Assembly (NCBI RefSeq): GCF_017312725.1
Contig: NZ_BOPO01000005.1
Span: 1 to 56,575 of the forward strand
Length of the DNA: 56,575 nt
Reading direction: 5' to 3'
Origin: Actinocatenispora comari
GTDB lineage: Bacteria; Actinomycetota; Actinomycetes; Mycobacteriales; Micromonosporaceae
The stretch's first letter is position 1. Each line of letters begins with the position of its first letter. Below, piece by piece: positions 1 to 8,393 of this stretch. The translations under genes were made by a program, and so were the position numbers. The notes beneath the pieces are model-generated. The model ran no database searches. It saw nothing but the letters and a program-made list of their open reading frames with translations, and was not told the origin of the DNA.

Positions 1-205
1 TGCGGATCGCCGGGCGACCCCCGGGCCGCCTGACGGCAGCCGGACCGCGACCACCGTCGAGCGCCCGACCGTCCCGGCCGTCGGAACGTGCGGATCGCCG
101 GGCGACCCCCGGGCCGCCTGACGGCAGCCGGACCGCGACCACCGTCGAGCGCCCGACCGTCCCGGGCCGTCGGAACGTGCGGGTCGCCCGGCGGTCCCCG
201 GGCCG
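1..205. repeat. Tandem repeat of about 88 bp at the left edge
   Basis: Positions 1-88 are repeated at 89-177 with a single inserted G near the end of the second copy. A third, diverged start of the unit (TGCGGGTCGCCCGGC...) runs from 178 to about 205. The array may continue beyond the window. It is very G+C rich and lies upstream of the patatin gene. The rest of the gap to 327 holds no gene I can support; an open frame does run through it into the patatin gene, but its residues are low-complexity Pro/Arg/Gly translated from the repeat. Confidence 0.9.
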
Positions 206-327
206 GCCAGGGCGGACGTCGCCCCCAACCGGGGTCGGTCGGTGACGCGGCAGGTCGCGCCGGGCGGCGTGACGGGACTGCCGGGGTGATCGGCCACGCT
301 ACCCTCGACTGCGTTGTATGGCGCCGA

Positions 328-1365
328 ATGTCGGGAGACGCGTTGGCTGTCCGGCTCGACCATCCGGTCTGCCGCGTGCTGCGCGAGCGGCGGGCGCGCG
401 GTGACCGGGCCGACGGGTACAAGGTGGGGCTGGCCGTGCAGGGCGGCGGGATGCGCGGGGTGCTGTCCGGCGCGATGCTCACGGCGCTGGAGGATCTGGG
501 CTTCGGCGACGTGTTCGACGGGGTGTACGGCGCCTCGTCCGGTGCACTGAACGCGGCATACTTCCTGGCCGGCCGGTCCTGGCGGAACCTGGCCGCCTAC
601 TACGACGACCTGGTGTCGCCGGCGTTCCTGTCGGTGCGGCGCTGGCGCACCGGGATGATGGACCTCGACTTCGCGCTGGGCGAGGTGCTGTGCCGGCGCA
701 AGCCGCTGGACTTCGCCGCCGTGCTCGGCTCGGCCACCCCGCTGCACGTCGCGATCACCCGGCTGGATCCACCCGGTACGGAGCTGCGCGGCGGGTTCGG
801 CGATGCGGCCGAGCTGGTGGCGGCGCTGCGGGCGAGCGCCTGGCTGCCGGTGGTGTCGCGCGGGGTCGCCGACTGCGCGGGCCCGGCGATCGACGGCGCG
901 ATGCTGACCATCCACCCGTACCGGCTGGCTCTCGGCGACGGCTGCACGCACGTGCTGTCGCTGAGCAGCCGCCGCCCGGGCCCGGTGCCGGGGCCGTACG
1001 CGCCGGTCGAGCTGGCGGTGACCGCGGCGCTGGCGACGCTGGACCGCCGGCTGGTCGGACCCCGGTGCCGCGCGGTCCGGCAGTACCAGCAGGACCGCGC
1101 CCTGCTGGCCGCGACCGACCCACCGGACCGGTTGCCGGCGGTGCTGGATGTGTTGCCGCCGCGGGGGGTGGCGTCGTTCGAGCGCAGTGCCGGCGCGCTG
1201 CTGGTGGCGGCCCGGCAGGCGTACGAGGAGGCGTACCGGGTGCTGTCCGGGTACCGCGGCGCGGGGTTCGCGACGGTGCCGAGGTTCGTTCCGGTAGGTG
1301 AGGAGGTGGCGGATGCCGAGGCTGGTGAAGGTCGACCTGGCGGTGCTGCTCGGGAGGCTTCCTGA
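328..1365 (+). CDS. Patatin-like phospholipase family protein
   Basis: 345 aa, probably a serine acyl hydrolase acting on membrane lipids. The patatin signature is complete: a glycine-rich oxyanion loop GGGMRG at residues 39-44, the nucleophile elbow GASSG with Ser70, and the dyad Asp in DGA at residue 189. I chose ATG 328 because upstream sequence in frame is repeat-derived and low-complexity. No signal peptide or membrane segment is evident, so the protein is probably cytoplasmic or peripheral. Its last 53 nt overlap the start of the kinase-like gene, so the two are probably co-translated. Family assignment is firm; the substrate is unknown. Confidence 0.85.
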   Translation: MSGDALAVRLDHPVCRVLRERRARGDRADGYKVGLAVQGGGMRGVLSGAMLTALEDLGFGDVFDGVYGASSGALNAAYFLAGRSWRNLAAYYDDLVSPAFLSVRRWRTGMMDLDFALGEVLCRRKPLDFAAVLGSATPLHVAITRLDPPGTELRGGFGDAAELVAALRASAWLPVVSRGVADCAGPAIDGAMLTIHPYRLALGDGCTHVLSLSSRRPGPVPGPYAPVELAVTAALATLDRRLVGPRCRAVRQYQQDRALLAATDPPDRLPAVLDVLPPRGVASFERSAGALLVAARQAYEEAYRVLSGYRGAGFATVPRFVPVGEEVADAEAGEGRPGGAAREAS

Positions 1366-3640
1366 CGACCGGCTCTCGCTGCCCGGCTGGGGGAGCGCGT
1401 CGGTGGCGACGTGGCGGGCGCTGCTGCGGTCGGTGCCGACCGACCGCCGGGCGTTCGAGTCGCGGTACGAGCGGGGCTGGAGCGACACGATCGCCCGGCT
1501 CGCGGTGCACTGCCGGCAACCGCACCCACTGCGGCACGACAAGCTGTACGGGCGGCTCGCGGTGCTGCTGCTGACCATGCTGGCGCTGGACCACTCGCAG
1601 CGGTACCGCTCGTACCGGAGCGGTCGGGCGGATGCGCCGGGCGGCGGCGCGACCGGGATCGGGCACGACTGCGCGTCGCTGTGCCGGCCGTTGCTGACGA
1701 TGCCGCCGGTGCGCGCCGCGTTGCTGGAGCTGTACGAGCCGGCCGGCGATCAGGCCGCGGCGCAGGAGTGGGCCGCGATCGATCCGGCGACGCTGGCCTT
1801 CCACCGGCACGGGACGACGTCGTTCATCGTCAGCGGGGCCCGGCGCGGGGTGAGCCAGGGGGCCCGGCGCCGGTTCGCGCTCAAGTGCCTGATCCTGCCG
1901 TACCTGGAGATCCCGACGATCGAGCGGGCGACCCGCGGCTACCTGGCCCGCTACCAGCGGGACGAGGACGGGCTGCGGCACCTCGCGCGGCTGTGGGCGT
2001 CCAGTGACAGCTGGGTGTTGATGGACTTCGTGCCGGGGCGCACGCTGGCGGAGCGGCTGGCCGACGAGCCACCGCCGCGGCCGGGTGATCCGCTCCGGCT
2101 CGACCTGCTGGAGCGGTACGGCGGGGCGCTGTTCGAGGCGTTGCGGGAGCTGGACAAGGTGGGGCTGACCCACCAGGACCTGTCGCCGTCGAACATCATC
2201 GTGGCGGAGGCGCCGGCCGACGCCGCCGGTACCGGCCGGGTGACGATGACGCTGCTCGACCTGGGCGCGAACTACCTGTACGCGCAGGCGCTGCCCGGCG
2301 ACGCTGGCCCGGATCTGCCGTACGTGGCGCCCGAGGTGCGGCGGGACGGCGCCGGTGACCGCGCCGACCTGTACTCGCTGGGCCAGCTGCTGGTGCTGCT
2401 CGGCACCGGCGCGCCGGCCGACCGCGGCATCGTGCCGGACGACTTCTACGCCGAGACGCCGCTGATGGCGCGGTTTCTGGAGGATCTGCTGGACGCGGAT
2501 CCGGGCCGCCGGCTGCTGCTGTTCCGTCCGGACAAGACCAGCCCGCTGTACGAGCAGCTCGGCGGCTGGTTCGCCGAGGAGTTGACGGCGCTGCGCGCCG
2601 CGTCCGCGGAGCGGGTCCGGCCGGCGCGCGCGGACGTGCGGGACAACCTGCTCGGGTTGTTCCACCCGTTCTCGGGGGCGCCGCGGCGGCAGCGCCGGCT
2701 GCTGGCGGTTCGGCGGGCCCAGCGCAGCTACGCCGAGCACCGGAAGAACATGCGACTGCGGTGGCTGCTCGGCTGGTCGCTGCTGTCGGCGACGCTGTCC
2801 TACCTGGGTGGCCTGCTCGTCCTCACGTACGTGCTGCGGGAGCTGGGCCTGGACTTCGGTGGCCCGGCGCTGTCGGTGGCGCAGCGGGTCACCGGTACCG
2901 GGCCGGACGGCATCCCGTTCCTGGACGGGCTCCGGGCGGCCGACTACCCGGTGCCGGATCCGCGGCACAACCTGCTGATTCTCGCGGCGGCGTTCACCTT
3001 CGTGCTGGTCTGCGCGAAGTACTACCAGGGGCTGTTCGCGGGGTTGACGCCGCTGGTCACCGGGCGCCGCGCGGGTCGCCTGTCGGTACTGGCGGTGGCG
3101 GCCGAGGTGGCGATGCGGGCGACGGTGGTGGCCTCGCCGGTGGCGATCGCGCTGCCGGTGGTGGTGGAGCGGCGCTGGTGGCTGATCTGCGTGGCGTCCG
3201 GGATGACCCTGGTCATGCTCTGCAACGCCGTCGTCTGCGGGTACGCCCGTGCCGTGTTGCGGCGGGCCCGCGCGGCGGGGTTGTCGACGGTGCCGGCGAC
3301 CGTGCCGGGGGTGCAGAAGTACACGTCGTGGCTGCCCGGCAACGTGCTCTACGCGTTCGTCCTGTGGCTGATCACGCCGCTGCTCTATTACGGGATACTC
3401 CAGGACACTCCGGTCTACCTGGTGGCGGTGATCATCGCGAACGTGCCCCAGATGTACCTGATCAAGTGTGGGATGGAGGCGGTCGGGATCCGGGTGGGGC
3501 TGGGTCGGGCGTGTCTGGCGGCGGAGCGGCTGGCGACTATTCCCGAGTCGGAGCCCGCTCCGGAGCCGGAGCATCGCCCGGCCGATGATCCGGTTTCGCC
3601 GGGTATGCCGGTGCCGACCGCGGCGGTCGCTGCCGACTGA
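1313..3640 (+). CDS. Membrane-anchored protein-kinase-like protein
   Basis: 775 aa. ATG 1313 is preceded by AGGAGG at 1301-1306 inside the patatin gene. The central region, roughly residues 165-400, has a kinase fold: candidate ATP-binding Lys191 (FALK), catalytic loop HQDLSPSN at 287-294 with Asp289 and Asn294, and metal site DLG at 316-318 in place of DFG. All essential catalytic residues seem present, so it may be active. About six hydrophobic segments follow, between residues 484 and 722, unlike the single-pass PknB design. The N-terminal 160 residues are unrecognised. Co-translation with a patatin suggests a shared membrane-lipid or signalling role, which is inference. A lipid or small-molecule kinase is an alternative. 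Confidence 0.7.
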   Translation: MPRLVKVDLAVLLGRLPDDRLSLPGWGSASVATWRALLRSVPTDRRAFESRYERGWSDTIARLAVHCRQPHPLRHDKLYGRLAVLLLTMLALDHSQRYRSYRSGRADAPGGGATGIGHDCASLCRPLLTMPPVRAALLELYEPAGDQAAAQEWAAIDPATLAFHRHGTTSFIVSGARRGVSQGARRRFALKCLILPYLEIPTIERATRGYLARYQRDEDGLRHLARLWASSDSWVLMDFVPGRTLAERLADEPPPRPGDPLRLDLLERYGGALFEALRELDKVGLTHQDLSPSNIIVAEAPADAAGTGRVTMTLLDLGANYLYAQALPGDAGPDLPYVAPEVRRDGAGDRADLYSLGQLLVLLGTGAPADRGIVPDDFYAETPLMARFLEDLLDADPGRRLLLFRPDKTSPLYEQLGGWFAEELTALRAASAERVRPARADVRDNLLGLFHPFSGAPRRQRRLLAVRRAQRSYAEHRKNMRLRWLLGWSLLSATLSYLGGLLVLTYVLRELGLDFGGPALSVAQRVTGTGPDGIPFLDGLRAADYPVPDPRHNLLILAAAFTFVLVCAKYYQGLFAGLTPLVTGRRAGRLSVLAVAAEVAMRATVVASPVAIALPVVVERRWWLICVASGMTLVMLCNAVVCGYARAVLRRARAAGLSTVPATVPGVQKYTSWLPGNVLYAFVLWLITPLLYYGILQDTPVYLVAVIIANVPQMYLIKCGMEAVGIRVGLGRACLAAERLATIPESEPAPEPEHRPADDPVSPGMPVPTAAVAAD

Positions 3641-3716
3641 CGTGATATGTCTGGTTAAGGAGGTATGTCGGCGCGTGCGTGTCCCGCGCAACCCGGTGGC
3701 GAGCGGCGCGTTACGT

Positions 3717-3746
3717 TTGACAACCTCTGGGCACACCGGCTAGGAC
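3717..3746 (+). promoter_or_regulatory. Near-consensus housekeeping promoter for topA
   Basis: TTGACA at 3717-3722, an 18-nt spacer, then TAGGAC at 3741-3746. This matches the actinobacterial principal sigma consensus (TTGACa, TAgraT). Transcription should start near 3753, giving a leader of about 65 nt before the GTG of topA at 3818. Confidence 0.75.
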
Positions 3747-3817
3747 CGCTGTGTCATTCTGTCCCACTGGCGGCGCAACGTCGCCGGCGCGTCACCTGAT
3801 GAGTTGACTGGAGTACC

Positions 3818-6634
3818 GTGCCGCGATCCGAGAGCAGCAACCGGCTGGTCATCGTCGAGTCCCCGGCGAAGGCCAAGACCATCTCGGGCTACCTCGGCCC
3901 GGGGTGGGTCGTGGAGGCGAGCCGTGGCCACATCCGCGACCTGCCCAGTGGCGCCAAGGAGGTGCCGGAGAAGTACAAGGGCACCCCGATGGCGCGGCTC
4001 GGCGTCGACCCGGAGCACGACTTCGCTCCGCTCTACGTCGTCTCGCCGGACCGCAAGGCCCAGGTGACCCGGCTCAAGGGGCTGCTCAAGGACGCCGACG
4101 AACTCTTCCTCGCCACCGATGAGGACCGCGAGGGCGAGGCGATCGCCTGGCACCTGGAGCAGCTGCTCAAGCCGAAGGTGCCGGTGCACCGGATGGTGTT
4201 CCACGAGATCACCCGGCCGGCGATCCAGGCGGCGGTGGCCAACCCGCGCACCATCAACCAGCACCTGGTCGACGCGTACGAGGCGCGCCGGGTGGTGGAC
4301 CGGCTGTACGGGTACGAGGTCAGCCCGGTGCTGTGGAAGAAGATCATGCCGAAGCTGTCGGCCGGCCGGGTGCAGTCGGTGGCGACGCGCATCGTGGTCG
4401 AGCGCGAGCGGCAGCGGATGGCGTTCCACTCCGCCGACTACTGGGACATCCAGGCGACCCTCGCGGTGGCGGCGGCCGACGTGAAGGACGGCCCGCGTAC
4501 CTTCGGCGCGACGCTGATCGCGCTGGACGGTGACCGGGTCGCCACCGGCCGCGACTTCGACCCGGCCACCGGCCGGGTGCGGCCCAACTCGGGTGCGATC
4601 CCGCTGGACGAGGAGGGTGCGCGCGGGCTCGCCGCCCGGCTCGACGGCCGCGAGTTCACCGTCACCCGGGTCGAGGAGAAGCCGTACCGGCGCCGGCCGT
4701 ACGCGCCGTTCATGACCTCGACGTTGCAGCAGGAGGCGTCCCGCAAGCTGCGGTTCTCGTCCGAGACCACGATGCGGGTGGCGCAGCGGCTGTACGAGAA
4801 CGGCTACATCACCTACATGCGTACCGACTCGACGACGCTGTCGGACACCGCGCTGTCCGCGGCCCGGTCGCAGGTCGCCGAGCTGTACGGCAGCCGGTAC
4901 GTGCCGGCCGAGCCGCGGCAGTACACCCGCAAGGTGAAGAACGCGCAGGAGGCGCACGAGGCGATCCGGCCGGCCGGCGAGCAGTTCCGCACCCCGGGTT
5001 CGCTCGCCAACGAGCTGTCCCCGGACGAGTTCCGGCTGTACGAGCTGATCTGGCGGCGCACCATCGCCTCGCAGATGATCGACGCGGTCGGCAACTCGGT
5101 GTCGGTGCGGATCAACGCGGTGTCGGCGACCGGCGAGTCGGCCGACTTCGCCGCGTCCGGCAAGACCATCACCGAGCCGGGCTTCCTCCGCGCGTACGTC
5201 GAGTCGACCGACGACGAGAACGCCGAGGCCGAGGACGCCGAGCGGCGGCTGCCGAACCTGGTGCGCGACCAGTCGCTGACCGCCGACGCGCTGGAGCCGA
5301 CCGGGCACACCACCCAGCCGCCGGCCCGCTACACGGAGGCGTCGCTGGTCAAGGCGCTGGAGGAGCTCGGCATCGGCCGGCCCTCCACGTACACCTCGAT
5401 CATGCAGACGATCCAGCGCCGCGGGTACGTGTTCAAGCGCGGCCAGGCGCTGATCCCGTCGTTCGTGGCGTTCGCGGTGGTGCAGCTGCTGGAGAAGTAC
5501 TTCCCGCGGCTGGTCGACTACGACTTCACCGCCGGGTTGGAGAACGACCTGGACGAGATCACCGACGGCCGGGTGCAGACGCTCGGGTTCCTGCGTTCCT
5601 TCTACTTCGGCGACGACGCGGCGGAGGCCGGCACGGTCGCCCGCTCCGGCGGGTTGAAGCGGCTGGTCACCGAGCAACTGTCGGAGATCGACGCGCGCGG
5701 CATCAACTCGATCCCGCTGTTCACCGACGACGAGGGCCGCAACGTGGTCGTCCGGGTCGGGCGGTACGGGCCCTACCTGGAGCGGCGCACCCCGGGTGAC
5801 GAGGACACCGAACCGAACCCGGACGGGCCGCGCCGCAACGCGTCCATCCCGGACGACGTGGTGCCCGACGAGCTGACCCCGGCGAAGGTCGAGGAGCTGT
5901 TCAAGACCAACTCGGGCGCCCGCGAGCTGGGCACCGACCCGGCCACCGGCGAGCCGGTCACGGCCAAGTCCGGCCGCTTCGGTCCGTACGTGACGTCCGG
6001 CGAGAAGTCCTCGTCGCTGTTCTCGTCGCAGTCGATGGACACGCTGACGCTGGAGGACGCGCTGCGGCTGCTGTCGTTGCCGCGCACCGTCGGTACCGGC
6101 GCGGACGGCGAGCCGGTGACCGCGCAGAACGGCCGGTACGGGCCGTACATCCGGAAGGGCACCGACTCGCGGTCGCTGGAGTCCGAGGAGCAGATCTTCA
6201 CGGTCACCCTGGAGGAGGCCGAGAATCTGTTCGCGGAGCCGAAGCGGCGGGGCCGGCGGGCGGCGCCGAAGGAGCCGCTGCGCACGCTCGGCGACGACCC
6301 GGCGACCGGCAAGCCGATCGTGGTGAAGGACGGCCGGTTCGGGCTGTACGTCACCGACGGCGAGACGAACCGCACCCTGCCGCGTACCGAGACCGCCGAG
6401 TCGATCACGCTGGACCGTGCCGCGGAACTGTTGGCGGACAAGCGGGCCCAGGGCCCGGCGCCGCGCAAGAAGGCCGCGAAGAAGACGGCGGCGAAGAAGA
6501 CCGCCGCGAAGAAGACCGCGACCAAGAAGACGGCCGCCAAGAAGACCGCGGCGAAGAAGACCGCGGCCAAGGCCACCGCGAAGAAGGCGCCGGCCAAGAA
6601 GACAGCCCCGAAGAAGTCCACTTCGGACAACTGA
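3818..6634 (+). CDS. topA: DNA topoisomerase I (type IA)
   Basis: 938 aa, the usual actinobacterial TopA length. It relaxes negative supercoils by single-strand cleavage. The Toprim domain begins at VIVESPAKAK, and its acidic triad DEDREGE lies at residues 101-107. The active-site tyrosine is Tyr333 in GYITYMRTDS. The C-terminal half carries repeated GRYGPY-type modules (for example VGRYGPYL, NGRYGPYI, DGRFGLYV). From about residue 882 a 57-residue Lys/Ala tail of KKTAA units follows, as known for actinobacterial TopA, where basic tails aid DNA binding and processivity. Start GTG 3818 has GGAG at 3810-3813. It is a single-gene unit behind its own promoter. Confidence 0.98.
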   Translation: MPRSESSNRLVIVESPAKAKTISGYLGPGWVVEASRGHIRDLPSGAKEVPEKYKGTPMARLGVDPEHDFAPLYVVSPDRKAQVTRLKGLLKDADELFLATDEDREGEAIAWHLEQLLKPKVPVHRMVFHEITRPAIQAAVANPRTINQHLVDAYEARRVVDRLYGYEVSPVLWKKIMPKLSAGRVQSVATRIVVERERQRMAFHSADYWDIQATLAVAAADVKDGPRTFGATLIALDGDRVATGRDFDPATGRVRPNSGAIPLDEEGARGLAARLDGREFTVTRVEEKPYRRRPYAPFMTSTLQQEASRKLRFSSETTMRVAQRLYENGYITYMRTDSTTLSDTALSAARSQVAELYGSRYVPAEPRQYTRKVKNAQEAHEAIRPAGEQFRTPGSLANELSPDEFRLYELIWRRTIASQMIDAVGNSVSVRINAVSATGESADFAASGKTITEPGFLRAYVESTDDENAEAEDAERRLPNLVRDQSLTADALEPTGHTTQPPARYTEASLVKALEELGIGRPSTYTSIMQTIQRRGYVFKRGQALIPSFVAFAVVQLLEKYFPRLVDYDFTAGLENDLDEITDGRVQTLGFLRSFYFGDDAAEAGTVARSGGLKRLVTEQLSEIDARGINSIPLFTDDEGRNVVVRVGRYGPYLERRTPGDEDTEPNPDGPRRNASIPDDVVPDELTPAKVEELFKTNSGARELGTDPATGEPVTAKSGRFGPYVTSGEKSSSLFSSQSMDTLTLEDALRLLSLPRTVGTGADGEPVTAQNGRYGPYIRKGTDSRSLESEEQIFTVTLEEAENLFAEPKRRGRRAAPKEPLRTLGDDPATGKPIVVKDGRFGLYVTDGETNRTLPRTETAESITLDRAAELLADKRAQGPAPRKKAAKKTAAKKTAAKKTATKKTAAKKTAAKKTAAKATAKKAPAKKTAPKKSTSDN

Positions 6635-6789
6635 CCTCGGCCGCGCGCCCGCCGGCTCCGGGCCGCATTGCCCCGGTACGACGGCGTTGTCCACTGTGGA
6701 CGGTGTCGGTGGTCGCCGAGCGGCTGCTCGGGGCGCGCCCTTGCACCGGAGCAGCTGGCCGACGAGATCGTGCGGATCAGGGGAGAGCG

Positions 6790-7098
6790 ATGAGTCCGCA
6801 GTGGTGGAAGAGCGGTCGTAGTGGCAGTTCTGGCGGCCAGTGCGTCGAGGTCGCAGTCTCCGGCTGGTGGAAGAGCAGCCGCAGTGGGAGCGAGGGCGGC
6901 AACTGCGTCGAGGTAGCTGTCTCGGGTTGGCGGAAGTCCAGCCAGAGCGGCAGTTCCGGCGGTGCGTGCGTCGAGGTTGCCGATGGTGGGGAGCGGTGGC
7001 ACGTGCGGGACTCCAAGGACCCGGACGGCGGCATGCTCTGCGTCGCCGCGCCCAGCTGGCACGCCTTCGTCGCCGCCGTCAAGACCGACACCGTCTGA
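6790..7098 (+). CDS. DUF397 protein with triplicated N-terminal half
   Basis: 102 aa. Actinobacterial DUF397 proteins are normally about 60-70 aa and often partner an XRE-type HTH regulator. Here the first half of the domain, a 21-residue unit of type W(W/R)KSxxSGSxGGxCVEVA, occurs three times in tandem. Only the last copy continues into the second half (VRDSKDPDGG...WHAFVAAV). ATG 6790 follows GGGGAGAG. No XRE partner is adjacent, which is unusual, since the flanking genes are topA and a hydrolase. The repeats remain similar at the nucleotide level, suggesting recent expansion. Function unknown. Confidence 0.85.
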   Translation: MSPQWWKSGRSGSSGGQCVEVAVSGWWKSSRSGSEGGNCVEVAVSGWRKSSQSGSSGGACVEVADGGERWHVRDSKDPDGGMLCVAAPSWHAFVAAVKTDTV

Positions 7099-7105
7099 CC
7101 GCGGG

Positions 7106-7122
7106 GACCGGTAGCACCGGTC
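7106..7122. terminator. Small hairpin after the DUF397 gene
   Basis: GACCGGT at 7106-7112 and ACCGGTC at 7116-7122 form a perfect 7-bp stem with a 3-nt loop, 8 nt past the DUF397 stop. No T run follows, so termination is only plausible. Confidence 0.35.
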
Positions 7123-7184
7123 GTCGCCGGGGCCGCGAGCGCGGGGACCGGGCGCACGGCGGTACCGGATCGGCGATGGCGCGG

Positions 7185-7198
7185 TAATGTGCGGCATG
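7185..7198 (+). promoter_or_regulatory. Leaderless promoter of the alpha/beta hydrolase
   Basis: TAATGT at 7185-7190 is followed after 5 nt by ATG 7196. In actinobacteria a TAnnnT hexamer this close to the start implies that transcription begins at or next to the start codon. There is no Shine-Dalgarno sequence, in agreement. Confidence 0.55.
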
Positions 7199-7948
7199 GC
7201 GATTCCGGCGACGGTGGTCGGCTCCGGGCCGACGAGGGTTCTCGCACTGCACGGCTGGTTCGGCTCCGCCCGCGGCTGGGGTTGGCTGCCCGAGCTCATC
7301 GACCAGGACTCCTACAGCTACGCGTTCGTCGACTACCGCGGCTACGGCGCGCGGCGGGACGAGCCGGGCGAGTACACGATGGCCGAGATCAGCGCCGACG
7401 CGCGCGAGCTGGCCGACGAGCTGGGCTGGGACACGTACGCGCTGCTCGGGCATTCGATGGGCGGCAAGGCGATGCTCCAGGTGTACGCGGACGCGCCGGA
7501 GCGGGTGACCGCGATGGTCGGCGTCAGCCCGGTACCGGCGTCCGCGCTGCCGTTCGACGACCAGAGCTGGGCGCTGTTCGACGGCGCCGCCGAGCGGGAC
7601 GAGAACCGGTACGCGATCATCGATCTGACCACCGGCGGCCGGCACTCGAAGACCTGGCTCGACTCGATGGTGCGGCACTCGGTCGACAACTCGACCCGCA
7701 CGGCGTTCGGCGCCTACCTGCGGCCGTGGGCGAAGGGCGACTTCGCCGCGGACGTCCCGGCGCCGACCGTGCCGGTGACGGTGATCGCCGGCGAGCACGA
7801 CGCCGCGCTCGGACCGGACGCGATGCGCGGTACCTGGCTGGCCCAGTTCCCGTCCTGCACCCTGGAGACGTTCCCGAACGCCGGCCACTACGCCATGTAC
7901 GAGACCCCGGTCGCCCTCGCCACCAGCCTGGAGAAGGCGCTCCGCTGA
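7196..7948 (+). CDS. Alpha/beta hydrolase
   Basis: 250 aa, a typical length for small cytoplasmic alpha/beta-fold hydrolases. The oxyanion region is HGWFGSARGW near the N-terminus. The nucleophile elbow GHSMGG places Ser87; the acid is probably Asp202 in GEHD and the base His231 in GHYAMYE, giving a complete Ser-Asp-His triad. I chose ATG 7196 because of the leaderless promoter hexamer; ATG 7187 in the same frame would overlap that hexamer. The substrate cannot be told from sequence; ester or lactone hydrolysis is likely. There is no signal peptide. Confidence 0.85.
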   Translation: MAIPATVVGSGPTRVLALHGWFGSARGWGWLPELIDQDSYSYAFVDYRGYGARRDEPGEYTMAEISADARELADELGWDTYALLGHSMGGKAMLQVYADAPERVTAMVGVSPVPASALPFDDQSWALFDGAAERDENRYAIIDLTTGGRHSKTWLDSMVRHSVDNSTRTAFGAYLRPWAKGDFAADVPAPTVPVTVIAGEHDAALGPDAMRGTWLAQFPSCTLETFPNAGHYAMYETPVALATSLEKALR

Positions 7949-7979
7949 CCCCCGACCCGGCCGTGCGTGCCGGGCCGGT

Positions 7980-7994
7980 TAGCCTCTCCGCATG
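7980..7994 (+). promoter_or_regulatory. Leaderless promoter of the DUF3224 gene
   Basis: TAGCCT at 7980-7985, then 6 nt, then ATG 7992. A short inverted repeat CCCGGC/GCCGGG at 7956-7974 just upstream could end transcription from the hydrolase gene. Confidence 0.5.
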
Positions 7995-8387
7995 GCCGAT
8001 GAGCAGGCAGAACGCACCGTCGAGGCGAAGTTCGAGATCGTCAGCTTCGAGGAGACCGAGTACGACGTGCCGGCCGACGGGCCGAAGCTGACGCGGGTGC
8101 GGATCCAGAAGCGGTACCAGGGCACCATCGACGGCACCGGCGTCACCGAGGTGCTGACCGCGCAGGGCGCGGCCGGCGGCGGGTACGTGGCGTCGGAGCG
8201 CATCGACGGGGTCCTGGACGGCCGCCGCGGTACGTTCGTGATCCAGCACCACGGCCTCGCCGACGGCGCCGACCAGCGCAGCGACGGCAGCATCGTGCCG
8301 CACTCCGGCACCGGGGAACTCGCCTCCATCGCCGGCAGCGCGATGGAGCGCGAGTTCCAGGTGCTCACCCTCAGCTACACCCTCTGA
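7992..8387 (+). CDS. DUF3224 domain-containing protein
   Basis: 131 aa, the full length of the family. DUF3224 proteins are small beta-barrels related in fold to allene oxide cyclase; their cellular role is not established. Recognised features are a GTIDGTGVTEVL strand, the central Gly-rich segment with ERIDGVLDGRRGTFV, and the C-terminal hallmark SIVPHSGTGELASIAG. The gene lies 43 nt after the hydrolase but has its own leaderless promoter. It converges on the acetyltransferase gene with only 6 nt between the stops. Confidence 0.8.
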   Translation: MADEQAERTVEAKFEIVSFEETEYDVPADGPKLTRVRIQKRYQGTIDGTGVTEVLTAQGAAGGGYVASERIDGVLDGRRGTFVIQHHGLADGADQRSDGSIVPHSGTGELASIAGSAMEREFQVLTLSYTL

Positions 8388-8393
8388 CCCGGC

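Noticed and set aside
88-327. N-terminal extension of the patatin gene to 88
   Set aside because: The added residues are translated repeat DNA with no similarity to the family, and ATG 328 gives a normal length.
3648-3743. Small upstream ORFs before topA (four-codon ATG frame at 3648 and 22-codon GTG frame at 3675)
   Set aside because: Spacing to AAGGAGG is poor and there is no sign of conservation; kept only as a remark.
6463-6634. Lys/Ala repeat in the topA tail as a mobile or unstable repeat
   Set aside because: Such basic tails are a known, conserved feature of actinobacterial TopA.
755-7299. Very long open frames antisense to the kinase-like gene and topA
   Set aside because: They are open only because stop codons are rare at this G+C. 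They run opposite real genes with conserved motifs, and their translations are Arg/Pro/Gly/Ala-rich without any domain.
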